Origin: an uncultured bacterium
GTDB taxonomy: Bacteria > Bacillota > Clostridia > Christensenellales > UBA1242
Direction: 5' to 3'
Assembly: GCA_949474265.1 (NCBI GenBank)
Contig: CASXBC010000005.1
Location: forward strand, 1 to 56,509
Length of the DNA stretch: 56,509 bases
Below the pieces are notes generated by a model. That model saw only the letters and a program-made list of their open reading frames with translations, was not told the origin of the DNA and did not search any database. This document shows, piece by piece, positions 43,391 through 51,291 of this stretch (positions are counted from its first letter, which is position 1; each line of letters begins with the position of its first letter). The position numbers and the translations under genes were made by a program.

Positions 43391-44029
43391 TTATACTTCA
43401 AACTCTTGATTGATTTCGGGAATCATGAAATTGATAGATTCTTTTGATAGATAATCTTCAATTTGTTTTTTATCGTAAAGCATTTTGCCTGCATCTTGGT
43501 GGGCGACAATAAGCATTTTTGCTCCAACATCTTTTGTGGTTTGGCTTGCTCCCCACAAGTTCATTGAAGCGTCAAAGGCTGTGACATCTGCAAAAACAAT
43601 GTCTGCTTTAACATTGTTTTTAAAACGAATTGTATCGCTGGTGATGTAAAGCCTCTTTTTGTTGTCATCAAGGACAAATCCAATATTTTCTAATATTTCT
43701 CCATCTGCAGAAATAAAACCGTGAACAGCTTTGACAACGTTTATTTTTATTTCTTTTACAGAAAAACTATCAGCCTCTTTTATGATGTTGACTTTTAGCT
43801 CTGGGATGCAAGAGGCTACTTCTTTTGTAGAAAAAATCGGGATATCAAGTTCTTTTAGTGCATTTGCATTCATATGGTCGCTGTGTTTGTGAGTGATAAG
43901 CACCGCATCCGCAGTTTTCCAATCCTTTAAAAACTTTTCTTCAAAATTAACGCATCCTGGGTCAACCAAGAGACGAGTGTTGTTTGAAGAGTAAAGCAAA
44001 CAACTCTGTGGAAATTTCTTTATTTTCAT
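43391..44029 (-). CDS. Metallo-beta-lactamase-fold hydrolase (UlaG/YtkL-like)
   Basis: 212-aa cytosolic MBL-fold protein. The zinc motif THKHSDHMNA (HxHxDH, about residues 49-58) is present, followed by VKAVHGFISADG (third His, about 93), DTIRFK and IVAHQDAG (last His, about 168). It is short, like UlaG-type hydrolases. The substrate is unknown. AGGAG precedes ATG by about 5 bases, and the promoter TTGCTT-18-TATAAT lies at 44049-44078. It is divergent from the MBOAT gene; their promoters are near each other but not overlapping. Confidence 0.88.
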   Translation of the reverse strand: MKIKKFPQSCLLYSSNNTRLLVDPGCVNFEEKFLKDWKTADAVLITHKHSDHMNANALKELDIPIFSTKEVASCIPELKVNIIKEADSFSVKEIKINVVKAVHGFISADGEILENIGFVLDDNKKRLYITSDTIRFKNNVKADIVFADVTAFDASMNLWGASQTTKDVGAKMLIVAHQDAGKMLYDKKQIEDYLSKESINFMIPEINQEFEV

Positions 44030-44048
44030 TGCAACTCCTATTTTTATT

Positions 44049-44078
44049 ATTATAACTAGAACTATTTTGAAAAAGCAA
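44049..44078 (-). promoter_or_regulatory. Promoter of the MBL-fold hydrolase gene
   Basis: Minus strand TTGCTT (44073-44078), 18-base spacer, TATAAT (44049-44054). Confidence 0.65.
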
Positions 44079-44088
44079 ATGTATTTGA

Positions 44089-44118
44089 TTGATTTACAAC
44101 AAATTGCTGTGTTATAAT
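44089..44118 (+). promoter_or_regulatory. Promoter of the O-acetylation pair
   Basis: TTGATT at 44089-44094, 18-base spacer ending TGT, TATAAT at 44113-44118; GAGGAAG precedes the ATG. Confidence 0.65.
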
Positions 44119-44137
44119 CACAATATAGAGGAAGCCT

Positions 44138-45571
44138 ATGTTATTTAGTTCAATGACATTTTTGTGGATTTTTTTACCAATAGTTCTGCTTTTGAACTAT
44201 TCTTTTTCATTTATAAAAAAAGAAAAAGTAAAATTTTTGTGTAAAAATATCAATCTTCTAATTGCTAGTTTGATTTTTTATGCTGCAGGTGGACTTTGGT
44301 ATGTTTTGGTGATGCTTGCTTCAATTCTTGGAAATTATCTCTTTGCAATTTGGGTAGATAAAGCGTCACAAAAATCCAATAAAATGAAAGTTTGTGCATT
44401 TGTGCTTGCAATAATATACAATTTGGGGCTTTTGTTTTATTTTAAATATGCAAATTTCTTTATCAGTATTTTAGAAAACATTGCTCACGCAAACTTTGGA
44501 CTTAAAGAGGTTGTTTTGCCTATTGGAATCTCTTTCTTCACTTTTCAAGCAATGTCTTATGTCATTGATGTTTATCGTGGCAAAGTGGCTTGTCAAAAAA
44601 ATCTTATGCTTTTGGCTCTGTATGTCTCACTTTTTCCACAACTTATTGCCGGTCCAATTGTAAAATATTCAGACATTGAAAATCAACTCAAAAACAGAAA
44701 GGAGACAGTTGACAAATTTGTTCAAGGCATAAAGCGTTTTATCTATGGTCTTGCCAAGAAAGTTATTATTTCAAATGCTGTAGGTCAGGTTGCAGAGTCA
44801 ATGTTTGGTGGGGAGTTTTCACACATTGGCACAGCAGGAGCTTGGATAGGGATTGTGTGCTATGCAATTCAGATTTATTATGATTTCAGTGGTTATTCTG
44901 ATATGGCTATTGGTCTTGGAAAGATGTTTGGCTTTGAATTTATGGAAAACTTCAATTATCCCTACACAGCCACTTCAGTGCGTGATTTTTGGAGAAGGTG
45001 GCATATTTCTCTTTCAACTTGGTTTAAGGAATATGTTTACATACCGCTTGGCGGAAATAGAAAGGGAAAGGTGAGGACTTATCTCAATCTGTTTATTGTT
45101 TTTCTTCTGACAGGAATATGGCATGGAGCAAACTACACCTTTTTGATTTGGGGTGTTTTATATGGGGTTTTCCTTGTGATAGAAAGATTGTTTTTGGGCA
45201 AATGGCTTGAGAAAAACAAGTTTAAACCTTTAAATTGGTTGTATACAATGTTTGTTGTTGTGCTGCTTTGGGTTTTCTTCAGGGCGGACAATGTGGTGCA
45301 GGCAGGGCAATATATTGCAAAACTTTTCAACTTTTCTTCTGGCACAGCAATGCTTCAACAAATTGTCAATCTTTGGCAATGGCTTATGCTTTTCATTGGA
45401 ATTTTGTTCTGTGGCCCAATGCAGAGACTTTGCGGAAAAATGTATGCTAAGGTCAAGGACAAAACATGGTTTTTCTGGGTTGATTTTTGTTTTCAAATAT
45501 TCCTATTAATAGTGTGCGTGATTTTCCTTATCAACAGTACGTTCAATCCATTTATTTATTTTCAATTTTAA
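44138..45571 (+). CDS. MBOAT-family O-acyltransferase (AlgI/DltB-like)
   Basis: Polytopic membrane enzyme, 477 aa, that moves acyl (usually acetyl) groups from the cytosol onto an extracytoplasmic acceptor. MBOAT signatures: FFTFQAMSYVIDVYRG (about residues 133-148), DFWRRWHISLSTWFKEYVYIPLGG (about 281-304, given in parts), and the catalytic His in LLTGIWHGANYTFLIWG (about 325-341). About ten helices are evident. The start carries GAGGAAG; the operon partner begins 9 bases after its stop. Together they resemble alginate/peptidoglycan O-acetylation (AlgI with AlgJ/X). The acceptor polymer here is unknown. Confidence 0.94.
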   Translation: MLFSSMTFLWIFLPIVLLLNYSFSFIKKEKVKFLCKNINLLIASLIFYAAGGLWYVLVMLASILGNYLFAIWVDKASQKSNKMKVCAFVLAIIYNLGLLFYFKYANFFISILENIAHANFGLKEVVLPIGISFFTFQAMSYVIDVYRGKVACQKNLMLLALYVSLFPQLIAGPIVKYSDIENQLKNRKETVDKFVQGIKRFIYGLAKKVIISNAVGQVAESMFGGEFSHIGTAGAWIGIVCYAIQIYYDFSGYSDMAIGLGKMFGFEFMENFNYPYTATSVRDFWRRWHISLSTWFKEYVYIPLGGNRKGKVRTYLNLFIVFLLTGIWHGANYTFLIWGVLYGVFLVIERLFLGKWLEKNKFKPLNWLYTMFVVVLLWVFFRADNVVQAGQYIAKLFNFSSGTAMLQQIVNLWQWLMLFIGILFCGPMQRLCGKMYAKVKDKTWFFWVDFCFQIFLLIVCVIFLINSTFNPFIYFQF

Positions 45572-45580
45572 GGAGTTTTT

Positions 45581-46696
45581 ATGAAAAAGAAAATTGCTGC
45601 AATTGTCATTTTTATTTTCGTTTTGGTTTTTCCAATGGTCAGCTGGCCAATTCTTTTTCCGCTCGACAATACCGAACTCAATGAAAATCGAAAGCTGGCA
45701 GAGTTCCCTCAGTTCAACAATGAATTCTTTATAAATTTTGACAAATACTTCACTGACCATGTTCCTTTTAGAAATGATTACATTAGATTTTATTCAAAGT
45801 TTGATAATTGGTTTAATAAAGTATATAGCAAACTTTTAAACTCAATGGGGTATTATCATTTTGTCTCAAAGGGGAATGTCCTTTTTGGAAAAGAAGATTG
45901 GCTTTTTTATCTTGGGGATGATAGTTTGAAGTATTATGTGGGGTCAAATCTTCCAACTAAAGACGAGCTTGATACAATGATTGAAAAATTGGAAAAGGTG
46001 GACAGATATTTTAAATCTTTGGGAAAAGAGTTTGCAGTGTTTATTGCACCAAACAAAGAACAAATCTTCTTTGAGTTTATGCCAGATGGCATTAGAGTTG
46101 TAAATCAAAAGAAAAGAATGGATATGATTTTGGAGTATTTGCAAGAGAATTCTGATGTCAAGTTTATTTATCCAAAAGAAGAGATTTTGGAAGCCAAGAA
46201 AGATAGACAAGTCTATTACAAATATGATACGCATTGGAATTTGGCAGGAAGCTATGCTGGTGTTTTGCCATTACTTGAAGCACTTGGAATTTCAGCTGGC
46301 GAGGGGATACTTACAGAAGTCGTTGCGACAAATGGTGATTTGACGGATATGATAGGTGAGGAACGCAAAAAGAGTATTGGATATGATTTGATATATCGTC
46401 CAGAGTATAGCTATAATATTGTAAATAACAATGACAATTTTACTTGTTCAAGCACAAATCAAAATGGAAAAAATTTGCTATTGCTTGGAGATTCTTTTAG
46501 AATAGATATGATACCAATTCTTGCAAAAGAATATCAAACATCAAATTTCTATCCAAGTACTTATTTTTCAAATAAAACACCTTGTGAGGCTGAATTTGCA
46601 GCTGCAGATACCATTATTTTTGAATCTGTAGAAAGATATGAAAAGAGCAGATTTTTGGGCTTGGTTGATAAATTTATTGAAATGTATAATTTATAA
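45581..46696 (+). CDS. AlgJ/AlgX-like SGNH acyl-transfer partner
   Basis: 371-aa protein with an N-terminal membrane anchor (about residues 3-24) and an outside domain of the AlgX/J type. Visible: LNENRKLAEFPQF (early conserved Asn/Arg region), the cofactor pair in YKYDTHWNLAGSYAG (DTHW, about residues 210-225) and the nucleophile motif LLLLGDSFRID (GDS, about 302-309). Asp and His of DTHW with the Ser of GDS make the hydrolase-type triad that passes the acetyl group from the MBOAT protein to polysaccharide. AAGGAG lies before ATG; 9 bases separate it from the MBOAT gene. Confidence 0.9.
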   Translation: MKKKIAAIVIFIFVLVFPMVSWPILFPLDNTELNENRKLAEFPQFNNEFFINFDKYFTDHVPFRNDYIRFYSKFDNWFNKVYSKLLNSMGYYHFVSKGNVLFGKEDWLFYLGDDSLKYYVGSNLPTKDELDTMIEKLEKVDRYFKSLGKEFAVFIAPNKEQIFFEFMPDGIRVVNQKKRMDMILEYLQENSDVKFIYPKEEILEAKKDRQVYYKYDTHWNLAGSYAGVLPLLEALGISAGEGILTEVVATNGDLTDMIGEERKKSIGYDLIYRPEYSYNIVNNNDNFTCSSTNQNGKNLLLLGDSFRIDMIPILAKEYQTSNFYPSTYFSNKTPCEAEFAAADTIIFESVERYEKSRFLGLVDKFIEMYNL

Positions 46697-46775
46697 TAAT
46701 GACTTATAATTAAAAATAATTATATTGGATACAACTTTTGAGACAAACTGTTTTAAAAGCTATTATCAGTAGAAA
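46697..46775. other. Spacer after the O-acetylation pair
   Basis: No gene or clear structure. The 334-base gap to the next gene otherwise holds tRNA-Thr with its promoter and terminator. Confidence 0.5.
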
Positions 46776-46808
46776 TTAAAAAAAATCTTGCTTTTGCAAG
46801 ATTTTTTT
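46776..46808 (-). terminator. Terminator of tRNA-Thr
   Basis: On the minus strand AATCTTGC-AAAA-GCAAGATT with a long T-run; it directly abuts the CCA end. Confidence 0.8.
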
Positions 46809-46882
46809 GGAGCTGATGGCGGGAATCGGACCCGCGACCCCCACCTTACCAAGGTGGTGCTCTACCGCTGAGCCACATCAGC
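46808..46882 (-). tRNA. tRNA-Thr (anticodon GGT)
   Basis: 75-base gene on the minus strand with encoded CCA. Acceptor stem GCTGATG / CATCAGC, D-arm GCTC-AGCGGTA-GAGC, anticodon stem CCACC / GGTGG enclosing TTGGTAA (anticodon GGT), and T-loop GGTCCGATTCC. Thr assignment rests on the anticodon. Confidence 0.96.
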
Positions 46883-46896
46883 ATTTTTACTAACTT

Positions 46897-46925
46897 AAAT
46901 TAGCATAATTTAAAATTTTTGTCAA
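46897..46925 (-). promoter_or_regulatory. Promoter of tRNA-Thr
   Basis: Minus strand TTGACA (46920-46925), 17-base spacer ending TGC, TAATTT (46897-46902). Confidence 0.6.
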
Positions 46926-47014
46926 CAATTTTATGTCTGTATTATATTGAAATACAAAGTTGAAGGGTTTGTTTCTTTTTTATTCTACTTTGAAGAATTG
47001 TACATTTGTGTTAT

Positions 47015-47020
47015 TATAAT
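47015..47020 (+). promoter_or_regulatory. -10 box very close to the U32 peptidase start
   Basis: TATAAT with a TTGAAG 19 bases upstream (46990-46995). The likely transcription start falls within a few bases of the ATG at 47030. Confidence 0.5.
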
Positions 47021-47029
47021 TATATGAAA

Positions 47030-49039
47030 ATGAAATTGCTTTCTCCAGCAGGGGATTTTGAAAGTCTTAAAATGGCAGTATATTACGGTGCAGATGAGGT
47101 TTATCTTGGTGTTAAGGATTTTAACGCCAGAAACAACATTGAGGGCTTTTCGCTTGATAACTTGAGGCAGGCGGTTGACTTTGCTCATTTGTTTGGAGTT
47201 AAAGTGCATCTAACTGTAAATATCTTGTTTGCAGATGATGAGCTTCAGAATGCTTTGAATTTGGTTGTGAAAGCTTTTAATATTGGTGTGGATGCCTTTA
47301 TTGTGCAAGATTTGGGATTGGCTAGTTTGATACATAAATTTTATCCAAAAATCGAGCTTCATGCAAGCACACAAATGGCTTTGCATAATCTTGAGGGAGT
47401 GAAGTTTGCTGAAAAACTTGGTTTCAAGCGGGTTGTGCTTTCAAGGGAGACTCCTCTTTCAGAAATTAGGAGAATTAAACAATATTCCAAAGTTGAAGTT
47501 GAATATTTTGCACAAGGAGCTTTGTGCGTGTCTTTTTCTGGAAATTGTTATTTGAGTTCTTATCTATGCAATGCAAGCGGAAACAGAGGAAAATGCAAAC
47601 AGTTGTGCCGTTTGCCTTATTCCTTTGAGAAAAACGGAAAAGTTTTGAAAGAGGGCTTTTTGCTGAGTGCAAAAGATTTTAATATGATAGATAAACTTTC
47701 TCGTTTAGCGGATGCTGGGGTTGATGCCATAAAGATTGAGGGGCGAGCAAGAAGACCCTTTTATGTGGCTATGGCAACAAAAGAATATCGTTCTGCTCTA
47801 AATGAGTTGGGCTATTGTAATGATAATTTAAAACTTGCCTTTAACCGTGAATATACTGCAGGCTATTTTAATGGAAATGGTGAGATTATTTCAAATTATC
47901 AAAGTCATATTGGTTTGGAAATTGGCAAAGTTGAAAAAGTAAACTATGGCAAAAAGTTTAATGAGATTTTTGTTCGTAGCAACAGGAAGCTAAACAAAAA
48001 ATCTTCATTTAAGTTTTTTGAAGGTGGAAAAGAAAAATGTGTTTTGACTGCTTTTGATTTGCAAGAAGTTGGAAAAAACTTATATAGAATTACAACCACT
48101 CAAAAGGCAAATGTTGGAGCAAAAGTAAATCTTATTGTTGATAATGATTTTGAGCAGACAATCCTAGCAAAGAAATTGAAAAGGAAAGTTGATATTTTGA
48201 TTTATGCCAAGGAAAATCAAAACATAAAAGCAGATGTAGCCTGTGGAGATATAAGATTTTCTCTTGAAGGAGAAATTTGCCAAGAAGCATTAAAGCAACC
48301 AATTTCTGCTGAGGAGATTTATCAAAACTTTCAAAAGAGTGAGATTTTTGATGCAAGAGTTAGTTTTGATTTGGGCAATGTCTTTTTGCAAAAACAAAAA
48401 CTTAATGAATTTAGGCGTAAAGTTTTTGAAAAGCTTGAGGATGAAATAAAATCTAAATATTATAGAAATGAAGTTCTTTCAAAAATAAACTTAGAGTTTA
48501 AAGAAAATGTAAAACCGTTTAAAGACTTTCAAATTGTGGAAGATAGTAAGTCTGAATTGTCGTGCAAAAATATAATTTATTCTCCTGAAGACTATGATTT
48601 ATGTGAAATTGAAAAAATGAAAGAGCGTTGTGAAAGAGAAGAGAAAAATTTTTATCTCGATACTCCAAACTTTGCACTTGAAAAAGATATTGAGTTTTTG
48701 AGGGATATAATTAGAAAAACAAAAGTAAAAATAGTGGCAAATAATCTTTATGCTTTTGATTTTGACACAGAAATAATATCAGGTGGCGGATTAAACATTT
48801 TTAATACGCAAAGTGCAAATTTTTTTGAAAAAGAATTTTTTGTTTCTGAAGGGGAGGTTGGCAAGCAGGTTGCATTTCCATACATGACATTAAGGCATTG
48901 TCCGATGAAATCAAATCTGGGTGCAAGTTGTGACAAATGTCCTTATCAAAATGGATTTGAATATCGTATGCAAAATGGCAAAGTTTTGAAATTAAAACGT
49001 AAAAAGTTGTCAACATGCACATTTTATTTGACAGATTGA
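47030..49039 (+). CDS. U32 family peptidase-like protein (RlhA/YdcP type with DUF3656)
   Basis: 669 aa. The N-terminus KLLSPAGDFESLKMAVYYGADEVY-type segment, QDLGLASL, ELHASTQMALHN, RVVLSRETPLSEI and SFSGNCYLSSYLCNASGNRGKC (iron-sulfur-type Cys, about residues 168-200) with LSAKDFNMID and AIKIEGRARRP are all U32 signatures. The second half is DUF3656-like and ends with further Cys (HCPM...CDKCPY), as in E. coli RlhA, which hydroxylates 23S rRNA; protease activity is doubtful in such members. The start is ATG 47030 (MKLLSPAGD); an ATG at 47024 is also possible, while the frame start at 47006 lies upstream of the -10 box. Confidence 0.88.
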   Translation: MKLLSPAGDFESLKMAVYYGADEVYLGVKDFNARNNIEGFSLDNLRQAVDFAHLFGVKVHLTVNILFADDELQNALNLVVKAFNIGVDAFIVQDLGLASLIHKFYPKIELHASTQMALHNLEGVKFAEKLGFKRVVLSRETPLSEIRRIKQYSKVEVEYFAQGALCVSFSGNCYLSSYLCNASGNRGKCKQLCRLPYSFEKNGKVLKEGFLLSAKDFNMIDKLSRLADAGVDAIKIEGRARRPFYVAMATKEYRSALNELGYCNDNLKLAFNREYTAGYFNGNGEIISNYQSHIGLEIGKVEKVNYGKKFNEIFVRSNRKLNKKSSFKFFEGGKEKCVLTAFDLQEVGKNLYRITTTQKANVGAKVNLIVDNDFEQTILAKKLKRKVDILIYAKENQNIKADVACGDIRFSLEGEICQEALKQPISAEEIYQNFQKSEIFDARVSFDLGNVFLQKQKLNEFRRKVFEKLEDEIKSKYYRNEVLSKINLEFKENVKPFKDFQIVEDSKSELSCKNIIYSPEDYDLCEIEKMKERCEREEKNFYLDTPNFALEKDIEFLRDIIRKTKVKIVANNLYAFDFDTEIISGGGLNIFNTQSANFFEKEFFVSEGEVGKQVAFPYMTLRHCPMKSNLGASCDKCPYQNGFEYRMQNGKVLKLKRKKLSTCTFYLTD

Positions 49040-49070
49040 AAAAAGCAGACTAAAACATCTGCTTTTTTTT
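49039..49070. terminator. Terminator between U32 gene and pyk
   Basis: AAAAAAGCAGA-CTAAAACA-TCTGCTTTTTT with T-runs on both strands; the genes converge here. Confidence 0.85.
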
Positions 49071-49102
49071 AAATTAATTGTCTAAGCTTAGTGACTAGAA
49101 AA

Positions 49103-50500
49103 TTAAAGTTGTTTTATCATCATGAAGTTTGAACCACTCTTTCCGGCTACGAGTCCGCTGACAAGCACAACTTTATCTCCTTTGTTTACATAACCTGTTT
49201 CCATTGCTTTTTCTAGAGAACTTTTATTGAGTTCGTCAATGTTTTTATAATTCTTATCCATAACAGGTATAACACCATAAAGTATGCTCATTTGATGATA
49301 TGTTTTTTCAGATGGAGTGCAAGCAATGATTGGAACATTTGGGCGGAAGCGGCTGATGTTTTCTGCGGTTTCTCCGGTTTTTGTAACGGCAATGATTGCC
49401 TTGATGTCATCAGTTCTTGAAAGTGAGTATGCGGCATAACCAAGGCTCTTTGATGTGTCATGAGTTTTGATTGGAGTTTCAAGTCCTTCAATATAGTTTT
49501 CAGCTTCAAGAGAAATTCTTGACATAGTGGTCACTGCTTCAACAGGAAATTGTCCAGAGGCAGTTTCACCAGAAAGCATAACATTTGTTGAACCATCAAA
49601 AACAGCATTTGCAACATCACTGATTTCCGCTCTGGTTGGGCGAGCGTTTGAAATCATGCTTTCAAGCATTTGAGTTGCTGTGATTGTGATTTTGCCAGCC
49701 TCATTACATTTTGCAATCCAATCTTTTTGAAGGAATGGAATTTTTACAAAATCAATCTCAACTCCAAGGTCTCCACGAGCAACCATAATTCCGTCAGAAT
49801 GCTTTAAAATTTTATCAAAGTTTTTTACGCCTTCTTCGCTTTCAATTTTTGAAATAATTTTTGGGCTTGTGAATTTTATTTCTTTAAGGTATTTTTTTAT
49901 TTCGAGCACATCTTCGCCATAGTTTACAAAAGAAATAGCAATAAACTCTGCATTTATTTCTTTGGCAAAAAATAAATCCTTTTTGTCTTGTTCGCTTAAG
50001 TATGGCATTTCAGTCTTTACACCTGGGAGGTTGATACTTTTATTATTGGAAAGTTCTCCTCCATGCACAACTGTGCATACAATGTCAGTTGCAGTAGTTT
50101 TATCAACCTTTAGTTCAATATTTCCATCATTGAGAAGTATTTTTGTGCCTTTTTCCAACACCTTTGGAAGGTTTTTGTAAGTGATAGACACTTTTTCTTC
50201 ATTTCCAACAATATCTTTTGCTGTCAATGTAAATTTTTCTCCTTCAAGCAATTTGATTTTTCCATTTTCAAATTGTTTGATTCTGATTTCTGGTCCTTTA
50301 GTGTCTATCATTATGCCTATAGAGGCATTTTTGTTTTTTCTTGCAGTTTTTACTGCGTCAATCATTTTTTTGTGCGATTCATGAGTGCCGTGACTCATAT
50401 TGAATCTTGCAACATCCATCCCTGCATCAATCAACTTTTCAAGTGTCTCAACTTGACAGCTTGTAGGTCCAATTGAGCATACAATTTTTGTTTTGTTCAT
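49103..50500 (-). CDS. pyk: Pyruvate kinase
   Basis: 465-aa glycolytic enzyme that transfers phosphate from PEP to ADP. Visible: KIVCSIGPTSCQ, ARFNMSHG (about residues 32-39), MIDTKGPEIR (about 65-74), FVNYGEDVLEIK, ISKIESEEGVKN (catalytic Lys and Glu, about 216-227), DGIMVARGDLGVEI (about 236-249) and TATQMLESM (about 272-280). The C-terminal allosteric-type domain is present; the extra PEP-utiliser-like domain found in many Bacilli is absent, giving E. coli PykF-like length. Promoter TTGCAT-17-TATCAT with TGC lies at 50521-50549; AGGAG precedes ATG. Confidence 0.97.
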   Translation of the reverse strand: MNKTKIVCSIGPTSCQVETLEKLIDAGMDVARFNMSHGTHESHKKMIDAVKTARKNKNASIGIMIDTKGPEIRIKQFENGKIKLLEGEKFTLTAKDIVGNEEKVSITYKNLPKVLEKGTKILLNDGNIELKVDKTTATDIVCTVVHGGELSNNKSINLPGVKTEMPYLSEQDKKDLFFAKEINAEFIAISFVNYGEDVLEIKKYLKEIKFTSPKIISKIESEEGVKNFDKILKHSDGIMVARGDLGVEIDFVKIPFLQKDWIAKCNEAGKITITATQMLESMISNARPTRAEISDVANAVFDGSTNVMLSGETASGQFPVEAVTTMSRISLEAENYIEGLETPIKTHDTSKSLGYAAYSLSRTDDIKAIIAVTKTGETAENISRFRPNVPIIACTPSEKTYHQMSILYGVIPVMDKNYKNIDELNKSSLEKAMETGYVNKGDKVVLVSGLVAGKSGSNFMMIKQL

Positions 50501-50520
50501 AAGATTTTTCTCCTAACAGT

Positions 50521-50549
50521 ATGATAGCAATATTTTGTGAAAAATGCAA
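50521..50549 (-). promoter_or_regulatory. Promoter of pyk
   Basis: Minus strand TTGCAT (50544-50549), 17-base spacer ending TGC, TATCAT (50521-50526). Confidence 0.65.
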
Positions 50550-50664
50550 ATTTATTTGTTAATATTTTTATATATGCCAAGCTTTCAATCTTGATAAAAA
50601 TTTGGTTAATGTCAATAATTTCGTCAAAAAGAGCAAAAAAAAGGAATACTTTTTTGCAAAATGG

Positions 50665-50693
50665 TTGTTTTCTGTTTTTTTATATGTTAAAAT
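50665..50693 (+). promoter_or_regulatory. Promoter of the secG-rnr operon
   Basis: TTGTTT at 50665-50670, 17-base spacer ending TGT, TAAAAT at 50688-50693. Confidence 0.7.
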
Positions 50694-50715
50694 AGACAAG
50701 AACAAGGAGCGTGTT

Positions 50716-50952
50716 ATGAACAGTATGCTTTTGAGCTTTGGTGGAAAAATTAAAGATTGGGTGACAATCACTTGGAGCCAAACTACTTATATTATTGTTG
50801 TTTGTGTTTTGGGTGTTTGTGGGCTTTTGCTCTTGTCTTCATATCTTAAAACCAACTTTAATAAAGGCAAAAAGGTTAAATGGGGTCCACTTGTGTTGGC
50901 ACTTATTTTGTTTGGTTTGCTTGCAGCAGTGACTGCTCTTAGATATGCTTAA
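50716..50952 (+). CDS. Small two-helix membrane protein before secG
   Basis: 78-aa membrane protein, unrecognised. Helices at about residues 22-43 and 55-75 are joined by a basic loop (LKTNFNKGKKVKWGP). The start is ATG 50716 with AAGGAG 6-7 bases upstream; the longer frame from 50602 would contain the operon promoter. It is the first gene of the secG-rnr-smpB set and is only 19 bases from secG, so a role near the translocon is possible but only inferred. Confidence 0.75.
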   Translation: MNSMLLSFGGKIKDWVTITWSQTTYIIVVCVLGVCGLLLLSSYLKTNFNKGKKVKWGPLVLALILFGLLAAVTALRYA

Positions 50953-50971
50953 AATTTAAGGAGATTTGAAA

Positions 50972-51283
50972 ATGCTTAATGATATGCTTTTGAAAAGTTA
51001 TCCAATGTGGGTGACAAAGTCATTCCCTGTGATAAGAATTGTGCTTTTCTGTTTGGTTGTTGCAGCCGCAATTATTTTAATTATTACCACTCTTCTTCAA
51101 AATGAAGATTCTGGTGGAACAAATGCAATCACAGGTCAACAAGAAAGCTATTATTCAAAAAACAAAGGTGGTTCTCGTGATGGCAAACTTAAAATCATAA
51201 CTATTGTTTGTGCAATTGTTGTGGTTGTTTGCGTGCTTTTGTATTTTGTGAGCTTCTTGATTTTGCCTATTGATGCTGCATAG
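50972..51283 (+). CDS. secG: Protein translocase subunit SecG
   Basis: 103-aa accessory subunit of SecYEG. Two membrane helices flank the SecG loop: helix about residues 17-38, then LLQNEDSGGTNAITGQQESYYSKNKGGSRDGKL, where the LLQ, the Gly-rich, 'AI.G..ES' and basic segments are typical, and a second helix at about 75-98. The start is ATG 50972 with AAGGAG 8 bases upstream; a TTG at 50966 is too close. The gene order secG-rnr-smpB-ssrA is widely conserved in Firmicutes and supports the call. Confidence 0.9.
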   Translation: MLNDMLLKSYPMWVTKSFPVIRIVLFCLVVAAAIILIITTLLQNEDSGGTNAITGQQESYYSKNKGGSRDGKLKIITIVCAIVVVVCVLLYFVSFLILPIDAA

Positions 51284-51291
51284 AGGAAAAA

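Noticed and set aside
50602..50715. Longer N-terminus for the small membrane protein before secG
   Set aside because: It overlaps the operon promoter and a polar Lys-rich stretch; AAGGAG sits just before ATG 50716.
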